Below, in pieces: positions 41,763 through 51,277 of a stretch of 64,000 nt of DNA. The notes under the pieces were generated by a model. The model saw only the letters and a program-made list of their open reading frames with translations. It ran no database searches and was not told the DNA's origin. The position numbers and the translations under genes were made by a program. Each line of letters opens with the position of its first letter. Positions within the stretch are counted from its first letter, which is position 1. The stretch is from assembly GCA_964632305.1 (NCBI GenBank), contig CAZWBR010000015.1, forward strand, positions 1 to 64,000, written 5' to 3'. This stretch comes from CAZWBR01 sp964632305 (lineage in GTDB: Bacteria; Bacteroidota; Bacteroidia; Bacteroidales; Prolixibacteraceae).

Positions 41763-42885
41763 TAGGTTCTTCAAATTTTTTATCCCTAAAGGGGAAGAGG
41801 TCAAACAATTCGCCTGAATAATAAAACTCATAGGCTATCGAACCAAAGGTATAAGTTTTATCGCGAATTACAATTCTGGAGCCACCTACAATCGGATTGG
41901 ATTTTGGAACTGAAACCTCAAAGCCGATATTATAGAGCGTGGCCAGTATTTCGGGGCGGGTATCAATCGGGTATCCGGCTTTTTCCCATTGCATTTTAAT
42001 CTGTTTGATGTTAAGAGCGGCGTAAAGGTAAGAATAGAAATGGTTCTTGTAGGAGGTTAATCGCTGGAACCGCTCCTCCTCGATAGCCTGGGTTTTGAAA
42101 TCAAGCAGGTGTTCATATTGAGGCCCTAGATAGAAAACCGAGTTTCTGTCTTTCAGGTTTCGTTCAATCATTTCAGCCGTGGGTACTTTTATTCCGGTAA
42201 CCCCGAGCGAGAATTGAGTTTCGACCGACAATATTTTGAGGGGGCCAATCCATTTTTTATAGGCTTCGCGGTTGGAGTTGAAGAGACGGATCTGTTCGCC
42301 GACCAAAGCGGCAACAATCAGACGGGGTTCTACACCAGTCAGCATAGCTGTCGAATCGATTAAGGCCTTGTCTTTGGCAACAGCATATTTGAAATCCTGC
42401 CATTCAGAAATGTTCATCCATTCGAAGACACTACCGCTGTTGGCATTTGTTTCCCTGACCTGTTGGCCTGCATCGAACTGGGCAATTTCATTCAGATATT
42501 GCTGGTTGTCCTGTAATCTGAGATTGGCGGCTCCCAACATCCTCTGTGCTTCACCGATATTCTGGCTTTTAATGTAGGCATTCAGGATATTAAAAGAGTG
42601 ATCGGGATAATATTTTCCCAGAACTAAAACATCGTGGAAGAACTTGGATTCTTCGTAGTCGAAGGAAGCGCTATCTATTACGGAGGATTGGCCATATTTA
42701 TCCTCGATTTCCTGGAAGTAGCGGTCGTTAAAATCCACTGCTCCCGGATCGTCGGTAATGTGCAGTTTGACTGCCATGAAGGCTGTTGTCAGAAAAAAAC
42801 CAATGCAGGCAAAGATGCCCACAAATCCAAAGATTGAATATTTAATGATTTTTCGGGAAACTTTCTTGTCTTTATCCGGGACCAT
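41755..42885 (-). CDS. Membrane-anchored protein with lysozyme/transglycosylase-like region
   Basis: The 376-residue protein has one N-terminal transmembrane helix (about 20-42, IFGFVGIFACIGFFLTTAFMAV), then a largely helical exterior region. Residues about 180-240 (GVEPRLIVAALVGEQIRLF then ETQFSLGVTGIKVPTAEMIE) resemble a lysozyme-like fold in which the glutamate of ALVGEQIR could be catalytic. I cannot assign a family with certainty. The ATG at 42885 is chosen over 42909 because a -7 box (TATTTTTG, 42914-42907) lies so close that a 42909 start would hardly be transcribed. Confidence 0.55.
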   Translation of the reverse strand: MVPDKDKKVSRKIIKYSIFGFVGIFACIGFFLTTAFMAVKLHITDDPGAVDFNDRYFQEIEDKYGQSSVIDSASFDYEESKFFHDVLVLGKYYPDHSFNILNAYIKSQNIGEAQRMLGAANLRLQDNQQYLNEIAQFDAGQQVRETNANSGSVFEWMNISEWQDFKYAVAKDKALIDSTAMLTGVEPRLIVAALVGEQIRLFNSNREAYKKWIGPLKILSVETQFSLGVTGIKVPTAEMIERNLKDRNSVFYLGPQYEHLLDFKTQAIEEERFQRLTSYKNHFYSYLYAALNIKQIKMQWEKAGYPIDTRPEILATLYNIGFEVSVPKSNPIVGGSRIVIRDKTYTFGSIAYEFYYSGELFDLFPFRDKKFEEPNA

Positions 42886-43258
42886 AGTGCTATTAAAATT
42901 TCGGTACAAAAATATCGAAAAGTGACCCTCTTAATTCTTGTTTATCTCTTCCTTATCAAAGAATTAATGATAAAATTACATTACCCGTCAGCTTTCCGGG
43001 ATTGGTCATTCAGTCAGAGGCTTACGTATTGTATTGGAGTGGGTTGTTCAGGTCGGTTTTCATTTTTTTTTCATGTAAAGGTTCAGGGCTTGGTTAGGGG
43101 TGGATATAAAGGTAGGAAATAAAATGACCCGGTGATAGTTTTGGTTAGTGTCAGAGGTCGCTTATACCTTTTTTCAAGGTCTCGTTCCCTGATTAAAATG
43201 AATCACAAGCATCGGTTGGGTTGAAAGATGCTTGTGATTCGTGAAGCTTTTGGAGAGG
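42886..43258. other. Intergenic region with promoter box and terminator
   Basis: The left end holds the -7 box TATTTTTG (minus strand, 42907-42914). The right end holds the hairpin after the AIM24 gene. A 66-codon plus frame (42922-43122) has no family match, promoter or ribosome-binding site, and I do not call it. Confidence 0.45.
43192..43240 (-). terminator. Hairpin terminator after the AIM24 family gene
   Basis: GAATCACAAGCATC (mRNA 43240-43227) pairs perfectly over 14 bp with its complement (43213-43200) around a 13-nt loop, followed by CATTTTAATC. The U-tract is short, so termination may be only moderate. Confidence 0.65.
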
Positions 43259-44023
43259 TTACTCAAACAGGTTGTTCAGCAATCCGCTTGATTCTTTTCT
43301 TGAGTTACTACTGAAGGTACCCAACTGGGCGATCAGTTTTCGGATCGGCATCGATTGCAGCCATACTTTTCCGGTGCCGCGTAAAGTGGCCAGAAAGATT
43401 CCTTCGCCCCCGAATACCATTGAACGGAGGGTTCCCGACTGCTCAATGTCGAAATCGATCGATGGTTCGAATCCAACCACACAGCCGGTATCGACACGTA
43501 AAACTTCGTTGTTCAGGTAGCGTTCAACAACTGTTCCCCCCGCATGTATAAAGGCTTTACCGTCGCCTTGCAGTTCCTGAAGAATGAACCCCTCGCCGCC
43601 GAAGAGCCCTGAACCGAGCTTACGGTTGAAGCGCATGGTGACCTTAGTCCCAAGCGCGGCACAGAGGAAAGCGTCTTTCTGAACGATGACCGATCCGCCC
43701 AACTGTTGCAGGTCGAGCGGGACGATTGTTCCGGGATAGGGGGCGGAGAAAGCCACTTTCCGTTTGCCCCTTCCCTGGTTGGTGAAGTGGGTCATAAAGA
43801 TCGACTCACCGGTAATAATGCGTGAACCGGCCGAGAGCAGTTTATCGAAGAAACCGCCTGAAGGATTGGAACCGTCTCCCATCCGGGCTGTATAGGTGAT
43901 GCCATCTTCCATATACATCATGGCGCCGGCTTCGGCAATCACTGTTTCTGACGGATCGAGTTCAACTTCAACCAACTGAACGTCGTTGCCAATAATCTTG
44001 TAATCAATTTCGTGCGATCGCAT
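43259..44023 (-). CDS. AIM24 / TIGR00266 family protein
   Basis: The 254-residue protein matches the AIM24 (DUF124) family, a trimeric beta-prism fold: IIGNDVQLVEVELDPSETVIAEAGAMMYMEDG at the N-terminus, then GGEGFILQELQGDGKAFIHAGG in the middle. Function in bacteria is unknown; the yeast homologue is mitochondrial. No signal peptide or membrane helix is present. It is separated by 190 bp from the lipid-kinase gene upstream, so it probably has its own transcript. Confidence 0.9.
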   Translation of the reverse strand: MRSHEIDYKIIGNDVQLVEVELDPSETVIAEAGAMMYMEDGITYTARMGDGSNPSGGFFDKLLSAGSRIITGESIFMTHFTNQGRGKRKVAFSAPYPGTIVPLDLQQLGGSVIVQKDAFLCAALGTKVTMRFNRKLGSGLFGGEGFILQELQGDGKAFIHAGGTVVERYLNNEVLRVDTGCVVGFEPSIDFDIEQSGTLRSMVFGGEGIFLATLRGTGKVWLQSMPIRKLIAQLGTFSSNSRKESSGLLNNLFE

Positions 44024-44213
44024 ATTGTTTTTCTGGTTAATTAAATATAGAATGATAAAGGTACAAAATTTGTGATATTCTCAGTCCCATTTCCCGGTTC
44101 TTCCGGGGTTGATCCGGATAAAAATCAGTAAATAGGAAAAGGATTCGATTGTTTAAACTGTTGAGGTTCGTTTGAAGGATTAATTAATTTGCTGTGATTG
44201 AGCGTTTGTGTTT

Positions 44214-45173
44214 TTATTTGGTTGGGATAATTAAGGGCAGATCTTCCAGGGCTAAGGTGATGGTACAAGGTAAAAATCCGATCGGGTCGCCATCAGCTTC
44301 GATTTCAACTGGTTGAGCTGAGGATAGCGCTATCTCACGGGTGAAGGATAATTGAAGGTAATCGTTGTTTTCGAAGGGTTTGCCGCTGTAAACTTTACGC
44401 AGTAATGGTAATATGTGGGTCAATTTCAGATTTTGTACAGTCAGTTTGTAGAATTTTCGCTCTTCATCGATGGATTGTACCGGTACGCGGATTCCGGAGG
44501 CAATAAAAGGGGTGATACCAATGGAAAGGTTGATCAGGTTGGTATGAAGCGTCTGCAACTCCTCCTCCTTCATGGTCAGTGGAAATGATTTGAATCTGAC
44601 CAGTAATCCGGTCAAAGAAAGGAGAGTGCCCAAAAAATCACCTGCGCGGTGACGGATTCCGCTGTTGGCTCTTCGTGCCAGTTGAGCTCCCAATCCAATA
44701 TTGGCGCAACACGCGAAATAGCGTACCTGGGAAGGAAATGACCGGGCTTCCACATTTACCGAATTGGGTGATCCGAAGGTGATTCTTCCAACAGGGATTG
44801 GCCGGGACCTCCCTTGCAGAATGGAATCCACGGCATCTTCAATTTTGGTTGGGATATGATAGCTTTTATTGAAATCGGGACTGGTGCCGGTATAGATCAC
44901 TCCAAATTTGGAAGGAGAGAGGAGACATCCCGCTTGGTCGTAAAAGCTGTTTATCACGGCATTGATGGTCCCGTCCCCGCCCACTGCAACAATAGTTTTA
45001 TAGCCGTCAATATGGGCCTGACGCGAACCAGACAGAGCGTCTTTCAGGCTGTCTGTCCGGTAGTAATTCACTTCCAGGTCCCTTCCCCCGAATAGCTGAA
45101 TGATCTTTTCAAACGATCGTTGGCTTCGGCCGGAATGAGCGCCAGGATTCAAAATCAGGAAGATGTCTTTCAT
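44214..45173 (-). CDS. Diacylglycerol/sphingosine kinase-like lipid kinase
   Basis: The 319-residue protein belongs to the DAGK catalytic superfamily: N-terminal ILNPGAHSGRSQ (7-18) and the nucleotide-binding GGDGTINAVINS (65-76), then the C-terminal beta-sandwich with a VEIEADGDP-type motif. Such enzymes phosphorylate diacylglycerol, ceramide or long-chain bases. It is the last gene of the eight-gene operon, 36 bp after the alpha-oxoamine synthase. Given that enzyme, a sphingoid- or ceramide-like substrate is plausible, by analogy with the ceramide kinase of Caulobacter; this is inference. Confidence 0.85.
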   Translation of the reverse strand: MKDIFLILNPGAHSGRSQRSFEKIIQLFGGRDLEVNYYRTDSLKDALSGSRQAHIDGYKTIVAVGGDGTINAVINSFYDQAGCLLSPSKFGVIYTGTSPDFNKSYHIPTKIEDAVDSILQGRSRPIPVGRITFGSPNSVNVEARSFPSQVRYFACCANIGLGAQLARRANSGIRHRAGDFLGTLLSLTGLLVRFKSFPLTMKEEELQTLHTNLINLSIGITPFIASGIRVPVQSIDEERKFYKLTVQNLKLTHILPLLRKVYSGKPFENNDYLQLSFTREIALSSAQPVEIEADGDPIGFLPCTITLALEDLPLIIPTK

Positions 45174-45209
45174 CCGTAAATAATTAAATACATTTTCCTT
45201 CTCTTTTTA

Positions 45210-46385
45210 TTATTTTAATCTGAGTTGTCTGATTAATTCTTCAGTTCGCTGAATCGTCTCTTCCCGCATATTGGCCCCGGCAATCAGTCGGATGCGCCCC
45301 TCTTTCAGGGGAACGGAAGGATAGACAAACGGGGTAGTAATGATATGTTGATCCCAAAAGGATTTGGACAACCGGATGGTTTCAGAAGTGTCGCCCGATT
45401 TAATGGAGGTGATGGGAGCTTTCCCATCGGTTAAATTAAATCCTGCATTCAACAGTGCAGACTCGATCCGATGCTTGGCGCTCCACATATTTTGACTGAG
45501 TTGGGGAAAATCGTTGCGGATAATTTCGATAGCTTTTTCTATTCCCGCCAGGACCGAGGGTAACAAGGCGGTGGAATAGACCAGGTTGGAACTGTGATAT
45601 TGCATCCAGTTGATCAGGGAAGCTTTTCCGCAGACTGCTCCGCCAATATTGGCCAAAGCCTTACCCAATGAGGTGGTATAAATGCCTTGGTAATCGGTGA
45701 TGCCCGAATATTCCAGGATGCCTCTGGCATGCGTGCCAAGAACGCCAATCCCATGTGAATCATCTACAACCGGGATGGCGTCATATTTCAAGCAGAGTTC
45801 ATTGATCTCACTGAAAGCGGCTATTGTTCCTTCAGTGGAGAAGACCGATTCGGCAACTACAAAGACCGTGCGGTAATTATTGCTGTTCTTCAGGAGCATC
45901 TCCAGATAATCCATGTCGTTATGTTTGAACGGTGAGATCCGGCATCCCGAGCTTTTCAATCCTTCAAGGAGGGAGGAGTGGGCGCAGCGATCGACCAGTG
46001 CGAGATCTTCACGTTGGGCGATGGCGTTGAAAATACCGAGATTGGCCTGGTAGCAGGAGGGATAGATCACTGTTTTTTCGGTGCCGGTGAAATCGGAGAT
46101 TAGCTCTTCAACACGGTGGTGTAAATCGGAATAGCCGCTGGCGATGGGCGTTGCACAAAGTGAGGAGCCATATTGGTCGATAGCCTCCTTGCAGGCCTGT
46201 TTTATCTTTGGGTAATTGGCTAATCCCAAATAATTGTTGGACGCCAGATCGATAAACGGTTCCCCTTCGATGATCATCTCATCGCTCAATTCGGACTGAA
46301 CCTGGTGATAATATGGATTATGCCCGGCCTTTTCGACAACATCCATATCCACTCGGAAGCGCTTATAAAAATTATCTTTTTTCAT
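45210..46385 (-). CDS. Alpha-oxoamine synthase (BioF/KBL/SPT family PLP enzyme)
   Basis: The 391-residue PLP enzyme has the family layout: IDLASNNYLGLANYP (45-59), the cofactor-binding CAHSSLLEG (134-142), DDSHGIGVLG (208-217) and the Schiff-base lysine K242 in TTSLGKALANIGG. Family members condense an amino acid with an acyl thioester with loss of CO2 (8-amino-7-oxononanoate, 2-amino-3-ketobutyrate, 3-ketosphinganine or cysteate-derived products). Its start overlaps the acyl carrier protein gene by 4 bp, strongly suggesting an acyl-ACP substrate. No biotin genes are nearby, so BioF function is unlikely. Confidence 0.85.
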   Translation of the reverse strand: MKKDNFYKRFRVDMDVVEKAGHNPYYHQVQSELSDEMIIEGEPFIDLASNNYLGLANYPKIKQACKEAIDQYGSSLCATPIASGYSDLHHRVEELISDFTGTEKTVIYPSCYQANLGIFNAIAQREDLALVDRCAHSSLLEGLKSSGCRISPFKHNDMDYLEMLLKNSNNYRTVFVVAESVFSTEGTIAAFSEINELCLKYDAIPVVDDSHGIGVLGTHARGILEYSGITDYQGIYTTSLGKALANIGGAVCGKASLINWMQYHSSNLVYSTALLPSVLAGIEKAIEIIRNDFPQLSQNMWSAKHRIESALLNAGFNLTDGKAPITSIKSGDTSETIRLSKSFWDQHIITTPFVYPSVPLKEGRIRLIAGANMREETIQRTEELIRQLRLK

Positions 46386-46630
46386 TGTCCCGGTTTTTTT
46401 GGAACTGAACCGTCCAGGGTCCTGATGATTTCGCCCACGGTTTTTATTTTTTCGACTTCGCCCATATCTACTTTATAGGAGAAATTAGCTTCGATGGCAT
46501 CGATGACCATCAACATATCCAGGGAGTCGAGATAAAGATCATCGGTCAGGTTCATTTCCGGGGTAATGGGAAATTGGATCTCTTTTACCGATTTGATTAT
46601 CCTGATAACTTTTTCCTGAGTTGTTTCCAT
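46382..46630 (-). CDS. Dedicated acyl carrier protein
   Basis: From the ATG at 46630 the protein has 82 residues, the size of a stand-alone ACP. The phosphopantetheine site is D35-S36-L37 in DDLYLDSLDMLMVIDAIE. It is not beside fatty-acid synthesis genes but overlaps the alpha-oxoamine synthase gene by 4 bp, marking it as a pathway-specific carrier. A longer frame to 46699 would overlap the upstream reductase gene and adds non-ACP sequence. Confidence 0.93.
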   Translation of the reverse strand: METTQEKVIRIIKSVKEIQFPITPEMNLTDDLYLDSLDMLMVIDAIEANFSYKVDMGEVEKIKTVGEIIRTLDGSVPKKPGQ

Positions 46631-46674
46631 GGTAAAGTTTTTAGAAGTTAATAAAATAAAACAGACAGGAGTTC

Positions 46675-47892
46675 TTAAGTTTCCAATTCCTGTTCCCATT
46701 GGTTAAAGCACCGGGTGGGATATATGGAATCGCACATTACGGCGCATTTATTGCAGCTGATGCATCTGAAGTTGTATTGTTGATTTTCTCTTAATTTGAC
46801 AACCAAATCGGGTTCGGAAATAAATGGACGGCAGAGGCTGACAAAATCGATTCCGCAATCCTGAATTGCGTGGTGGATTTGATCGCCATTTCTGAATCCA
46901 CCTACGACAATTAACGGGATTCTGGTTTTTTTACGGGCTAATTCGGCATAGGATAGGTTGTACATAGGTTTCATCGGGATTAGCTGTTTTTTCAGGTAGG
47001 GGAAGAGAAATTTCCGGGCTATCCATTTATCGAATATTCCCTTTTTTTTGAAGGTCCAATTTTCCTTTAGGATACAATCAGCGGGGAAATCACCCCTGAA
47101 GATGTTAAAAGGGATATCCATGGTGCCATAACTGATTTCGATGGCGCTGACCTGTATCTTATCGAGAAACTCGATGAGATGGATATACTGAGGCAGGGTA
47201 AAGGGCTGTTTGGAATTATCGGAGGCGCTGATTTTAATCAATACCGGGAAGTCTTTTCCGCACTTATCACGGATATCCTCTATTATTTTCTGCAGGAAAT
47301 ATGTTCCTACATGGGTCTCGGGATCGGGCTTGAATTCGTCCTTACGATTATTGATAGAATCGAGCAGAAACTGATGGACCAGATACCCGTGAGCCGCATG
47401 GATTTGGACTCCGTCAAAGCCTGATTTCTGGGCTAAAAGGGCGGCATTCCCAAATTGTCTGACGATTCCGAAGGTTTCGGCAGTAGTCAGAACATGCGGA
47501 ATCTCATTAAAATAGTTTGATTTTTTATCGGAGGCTCCAACGGGTTGGCATCCGATCACCGAACTTAAGGTTTGTCGGCCGGTATGGGCAATTTGCAGAA
47601 ATGCTTTGCAATCATAGCTGTGTACTATATCAGTCAGAAGCTGAAAGGGGTGAATTTTTTCGATGGAATCGCAACCGACTTGCCCGGGATGCATCGCTTT
47701 CCCTTTTACATCGACATAAGCAAATCCGGTAATAACAGCCGCCACATCATGTGAGGCTAACTGTTTGTAGATATGGTAATAGGGCGCCCTTGGAATGCCT
47801 TTTTCATCGGCAGCCCCTTCGAAAGTGGCCGAACGGATGATCCGGTTTTTCAATCTTACAAGACCGATATTTTCTTCTTCGAATATTTCCAT
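46675..47892 (-). CDS. Old Yellow Enzyme family NADH:flavin oxidoreductase with C-terminal Cys cluster
   Basis: The 405-residue protein is an FMN TIM barrel of the OYE/2,4-dienoyl-CoA reductase class: LKNRIIRSATFEG near the start, GFDGVQIHAAHGYLVHQFL (about 157-175) and GGFRNGDQI (phosphate-binding). Five cysteines near the C-terminus (C377, C380, C383, C387, C395) recall the [4Fe-4S] site of dienoyl-CoA reductases, but the protein stops there and lacks their C-terminal FAD/NAD domains. It probably reduces an activated C=C bond in the product of this operon. Confidence 0.85.
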   Translation of the reverse strand: MEIFEEENIGLVRLKNRIIRSATFEGAADEKGIPRAPYYHIYKQLASHDVAAVITGFAYVDVKGKAMHPGQVGCDSIEKIHPFQLLTDIVHSYDCKAFLQIAHTGRQTLSSVIGCQPVGASDKKSNYFNEIPHVLTTAETFGIVRQFGNAALLAQKSGFDGVQIHAAHGYLVHQFLLDSINNRKDEFKPDPETHVGTYFLQKIIEDIRDKCGKDFPVLIKISASDNSKQPFTLPQYIHLIEFLDKIQVSAIEISYGTMDIPFNIFRGDFPADCILKENWTFKKKGIFDKWIARKFLFPYLKKQLIPMKPMYNLSYAELARKKTRIPLIVVGGFRNGDQIHHAIQDCGIDFVSLCRPFISEPDLVVKLRENQQYNFRCISCNKCAVMCDSIYPTRCFNQWEQELET

Positions 47893-47901
47893 TTGTTTCT
47901 T

Positions 47902-48921
47902 CTAAGCTTTGATGCTGGTATGAAGATTGAAAAGGAAGCCTACAAAGACATAGGTCAGCAGAAAGAGGATCAACCCTAATTCAGGGTTGAAGAGTGCGAC
48001 GATAGTGGCCTGTCCGCAGGTGCAAGCCCTGAAGTTGGTGACCAGCGAATAGTAGGTCATCTCGCCCTGAGGATTTTGGTAATAGAGCACCCCGGTCCAG
48101 ATCTGAAGAAAGAGGGTCATCAATGCCAATATGATAAAGGTGTTATTGAGTTGGATCTGGAATCCTTTGAAGAGGTAATAATCGATCAGAAAGATGAAAG
48201 AGGGCAGGAATGAGGCGAGAATGGAGATGACTTTATTTTTTTCCAACCCGTATTCGACTATGATGGTATTCTTGCCCGCTGCTTTATCGCCGACATAATC
48301 TTTAAAATAGGTGTAATAAGTCATAAGTCCATTCATCACGGCTATCAGCAGCAGTGCACTGATACGGCTTCGGGTGAAATAGATCTCCATGGGGCCGCAG
48401 GCATAAAAGCCATAGAGGGCACACATCGAGATCATCACGCCAAATACGATATTTCCCCAAATTCCTTCTCCTTTGGCATATTCGTAAATCACATTCAGAA
48501 CAGCCCCTATGGCAAGAGGGATGAGAGCCACAGGTTCGAGATAAAGCCAGGTGGTCAGCAGAATGACCAGCATCAGGAAGAGTGACAGGGACAGTGCATG
48601 ATTCCGGTTCAATTCACCGGTAACCATCGGTCGTTGGGGGGCGTTGATTTTATCCTCCTTGTAACCAAGGTAGTCGTTTACAATCTGATTGATTCCCCAA
48701 GCCAGGAAAAGAATGACAATAATGACGATTTGTTTGCTGACAGAGGCTGAAACTTCGATGGTGCGCACCAGACCGGAAGTTCCCCGGGGGCCTGCAGTAT
48801 TGGCAATAAATTGATAATGCGATACTCCCACGCATCCGGCAATTCCTGTCACGAAAGAATAATAGATGCGCATCGATTTCCCGTAGGCTCTTAAAAATCG
48901 GAAGGTGGCTGCCCAGTTCAT
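47902..48921 (-). CDS. UbiA family prenyltransferase
   Basis: From the ATG at 48921 the protein has 339 residues with about nine membrane helices. Both aspartate-rich motifs are present: VNDYLGYKEDKINAPQRPM (N82, D83, D90) and YFKDYVGDKAAGKNT near 215. It should therefore be an active intramembrane prenyltransferase using a prenyl diphosphate and an aromatic or polar-lipid acceptor. It is diverged and longer than MenA/UbiA of quinone synthesis. It lies 11 bp after the radical SAM gene. The longer frame to 48987 would overlap that gene. Confidence 0.88.
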   Translation of the reverse strand: MNWAATFRFLRAYGKSMRIYYSFVTGIAGCVGVSHYQFIANTAGPRGTSGLVRTIEVSASVSKQIVIIVILFLAWGINQIVNDYLGYKEDKINAPQRPMVTGELNRNHALSLSLFLMLVILLTTWLYLEPVALIPLAIGAVLNVIYEYAKGEGIWGNIVFGVMISMCALYGFYACGPMEIYFTRSRISALLLIAVMNGLMTYYTYFKDYVGDKAAGKNTIIVEYGLEKNKVISILASFLPSFIFLIDYYLFKGFQIQLNNTFIILALMTLFLQIWTGVLYYQNPQGEMTYYSLVTNFRACTCGQATIVALFNPELGLILFLLTYVFVGFLFNLHTSIKA

Positions 48922-48932
48922 AGTTCTTAGTT

Positions 48933-50225
48933 TTATAGTTGTGACAGCTTTTCGTAAAACGGAGTGGGTTCGCCTCTGTTCCAGCAACAGTAGATCTGTT
49001 CGGAAACATCCGGTTTTAACGGCAGAATGGAGGTGCCTGATTCGCTATAGCGTTTGTAGATCTCACTGGCATAGGTGTCGCAGAGCAGGCATTGCCCCGG
49101 TTGGTGGAATACCGTTCGCATCTTCTGATAGATCGTATCAAAATCGTCGGTGTCTATATTGCCAAATGAGAAATTGAGAAACTCGCAAGGTTGCAAATCG
49201 CCTTTGGCATTGATATAGAAGCGATCGGTACCCCCGGCCGTACACCCGAACATTTCAGGTTCTTCTTCCCTTAACATGCAATAGACAAACGGATAGTTGA
49301 GGTATCTTTTCGCATGGTTGTAGCGAAAGACCTTTTCTTTGACCAGGTTAATTTCTTCAGGGGTGAATTCCTCAATCCGGCCATGGAGCCAGCCTCCGGC
49401 ACTCTTTGGCTTGATCAGTTGGACCAGGCATCCCCCAAAATCCTTCTCCAGGTTCATTATTCTTTCAAAAGTGCCGTCTTTAAAGCTGTGCGGCAGAAGG
49501 CATGTGTTGAACATGACTGGGATATTCTCCTTATGGCACAGAGCAATTCCTTTTTCGAGCGAGGCCCAGGCCTCCTCGCTGCCCATGAAGCTATTTAGCT
49601 TTTCCGGCGTGTCGGTATGCAGCGAGAACATCACCCCCATCAGGTTATTATTTTTCCTCAGGAGCTTCAATCGCTCAGAGGTCATGCCAAAGCCGGTGGA
49701 GTTGATCAATATCTCGGAACGGTCGTCAATAGCTTGGCAGACCTCCATCAGCCGGTCGAAGACCAGAAACGGTTCACCCCCCTCGATGTTGAAGAAGGCG
49801 ATCCCTTTATCCTGTAGCTGATGCACCACTTTAATTAAAGCTCCGAGTTCAACATCTTTCCCTTTGTCGTATTTCTGATAGCAGTGTTGGCAGTTAAAAC
49901 GACAGGCCGAGGTGACCGAGATCAGTACCGAGACCGATGGCATTTTCCCTTCAAATACCGTGACCTTATCGCAAGCCGTGAAAAAAGCCTTGGTCGGGAA
50001 GAAAGGAACATAGAGGTTGACTTTGGTGAGCCGTCCTATTTTGATAAATTTGTTCTCTTTCATTTTCGACAGGAAGTACAACAGCCGTTTCAGCACACGG
50101 GGATAGTGTTGCCGTTTTATTTCCCCGCGCAGAAACCGTCCGGTGTAATGGAGAAAAACCAGGAGTTTGATTCGCAGTTCTTCCAATTGTTTTTGTGTCC
50201 CGATCAGGAATTTTATCTTTTCCAT
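48933..50225 (-). CDS. Radical SAM protein with SPASM-like C-terminus
   Basis: The 430-residue protein binds a [4Fe-4S] cluster through C108-x3-C112-x2-C115 (CRFNCQHC), with the GGEPF SAM-binding motif near 154. The C-terminal cysteines (GCTAGGTDRFYINAKGDLQPCEF, then CLLCD and YCCW) fit a SPASM/twitch-type auxiliary cluster domain. The N-terminal 95 residues form an extra helical, basic region. Members modify peptides or small molecules by radical chemistry. No precursor peptide gene is visible, so a small-molecule or lipid substrate is more likely. Confidence 0.85.
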   Translation of the reverse strand: MEKIKFLIGTQKQLEELRIKLLVFLHYTGRFLRGEIKRQHYPRVLKRLLYFLSKMKENKFIKIGRLTKVNLYVPFFPTKAFFTACDKVTVFEGKMPSVSVLISVTSACRFNCQHCYQKYDKGKDVELGALIKVVHQLQDKGIAFFNIEGGEPFLVFDRLMEVCQAIDDRSEILINSTGFGMTSERLKLLRKNNNLMGVMFSLHTDTPEKLNSFMGSEEAWASLEKGIALCHKENIPVMFNTCLLPHSFKDGTFERIMNLEKDFGGCLVQLIKPKSAGGWLHGRIEEFTPEEINLVKEKVFRYNHAKRYLNYPFVYCMLREEEPEMFGCTAGGTDRFYINAKGDLQPCEFLNFSFGNIDTDDFDTIYQKMRTVFHQPGQCLLCDTYASEIYKRYSESGTSILPLKPDVSEQIYCCWNRGEPTPFYEKLSQL

Positions 50226-50230
50226 TTCCC

Positions 50231-51277
50231 TCAGATTAAATGGTTGTCTTTATACCACTGTACCGTTCTTTTTATTCCTTCCTGCAAGGAATAGTGACAT
50301 TTAAAAGAGAGCTCTTCTTCGGCTTTTCGGGTACTGTAGCCGATCGAGTCGTAAAAGAGGTTCACCCGGGCACGGGTCAGGAAAGGTGGATTTTTCATTT
50401 TAAAGAGAGTAGCCGCTAATTCGGCGATCAATCCAATCGGATAAACCAATGCCTTGGGAAGGTTTCCTGGTTTGCTGCGTCCCATCTCGCGACAGATCAG
50501 GCTGAAGATCTCCTCCTGTTTGCCAACGGGATTGTTGCCGATGATATAATTTTTCAAGCCCTTGCCGGTATGCTCCAGGGCCAGTAGGTAACTTCGCGCC
50601 AGGTCGCCGGCATAAATGACATGAAAATTGTTTTTACTGCTGCCCGGTCCGAAAGGGATGCCTGAATGAACGAATTTCATGTATTCATAGAACCCGGAGG
50701 AGAACTCCCGTTCGCCGTAAACCCAAACCGGGTGGATGACCGTCAGATTTAATTCATGTTCCAGTGCAAATTCTTCGGCTTCTTCAATAGCTATCGATTT
50801 GGTCATCCGGTAATAGTTCATCCCCGATGGCCATACTGAATCGAGGAAATAGGGATATCGGGGATTCTGGGGGGATTCTTCATCTTTAAGTTGCCGGTAG
50901 TTTTCTTCCCCGAAACAGGATACCGATCCGGTGATGATAATCCGGTCGATATTGTTGAGCAGACTTGCTATCAGAACGTTTTTTGTGCCATCGACATTCG
51001 CATCATAAAAATCCTGCCATTTGCCCCAGTCGGAGACCTTTCCGGCCGTATGAATCACAGCGGAAGCACCTTGCATGGCTTCGGCTAAAGAATCAGCATC
51101 GGAAAGATCAATATATTTCAGTTCTACGGGTAAGGTATTCAGAAATCCAAGGTTACAGCTTTTTCGAACGCCACATATGACCCGGTAGCCATGCCCGGAA
51201 ATATATTCTGCAACATGACTTCCAATAAATCCGGTCGCACCGGTGAGGAAAACCTTTTTGTCAGGGTCTTGTTTCAT
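50231..51277 (-). CDS. Extended SDR (NAD-dependent epimerase/dehydratase family)
   Basis: From the ATG at 51277 the protein has 348 residues. It has the Rossmann motif LTGATGFIGS (11-20) and the catalytic Y156-R-M-T-K160, with S118 or S120 in ITGSVSC as the third member. It resembles 3-beta-HSD/dihydroflavonol-reductase-like ketone reductases more than sugar epimerases. Beside an alpha-oxoamine synthase it could reduce the 3-keto product, as the SDR CerR does in Caulobacter sphingolipid synthesis; this is an analogy only. It overlaps the upstream kinase-like gene by 17 bp. Confidence 0.85.
   Translation of the reverse strand: MKQDPDKKVFLTGATGFIGSHVAEYISGHGYRVICGVRKSCNLGFLNTLPVELKYIDLSDADSLAEAMQGASAVIHTAGKVSDWGKWQDFYDANVDGTKNVLIASLLNNIDRIIITGSVSCFGEENYRQLKDEESPQNPRYPYFLDSVWPSGMNYYRMTKSIAIEEAEEFALEHELNLTVIHPVWVYGEREFSSGFYEYMKFVHSGIPFGPGSSKNNFHVIYAGDLARSYLLALEHTGKGLKNYIIGNNPVGKQEEIFSLICREMGRSKPGNLPKALVYPIGLIAELAATLFKMKNPPFLTRARVNLFYDSIGYSTRKAEEELSFKCHYSLQEGIKRTVQWYKDNHLI

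Noticed and set aside
42922..43122. 66-codon plus-strand frame between the lysozyme-like and AIM24 genes
   Set aside because: No family, promoter or Shine-Dalgarno; composition looks like non-coding AT-rich DNA.
45210..46385. Biotin synthesis gene bioF
   Set aside because: The fold fits, but no other bio genes are nearby and the gene overlaps a dedicated ACP gene within a lipid-type operon.
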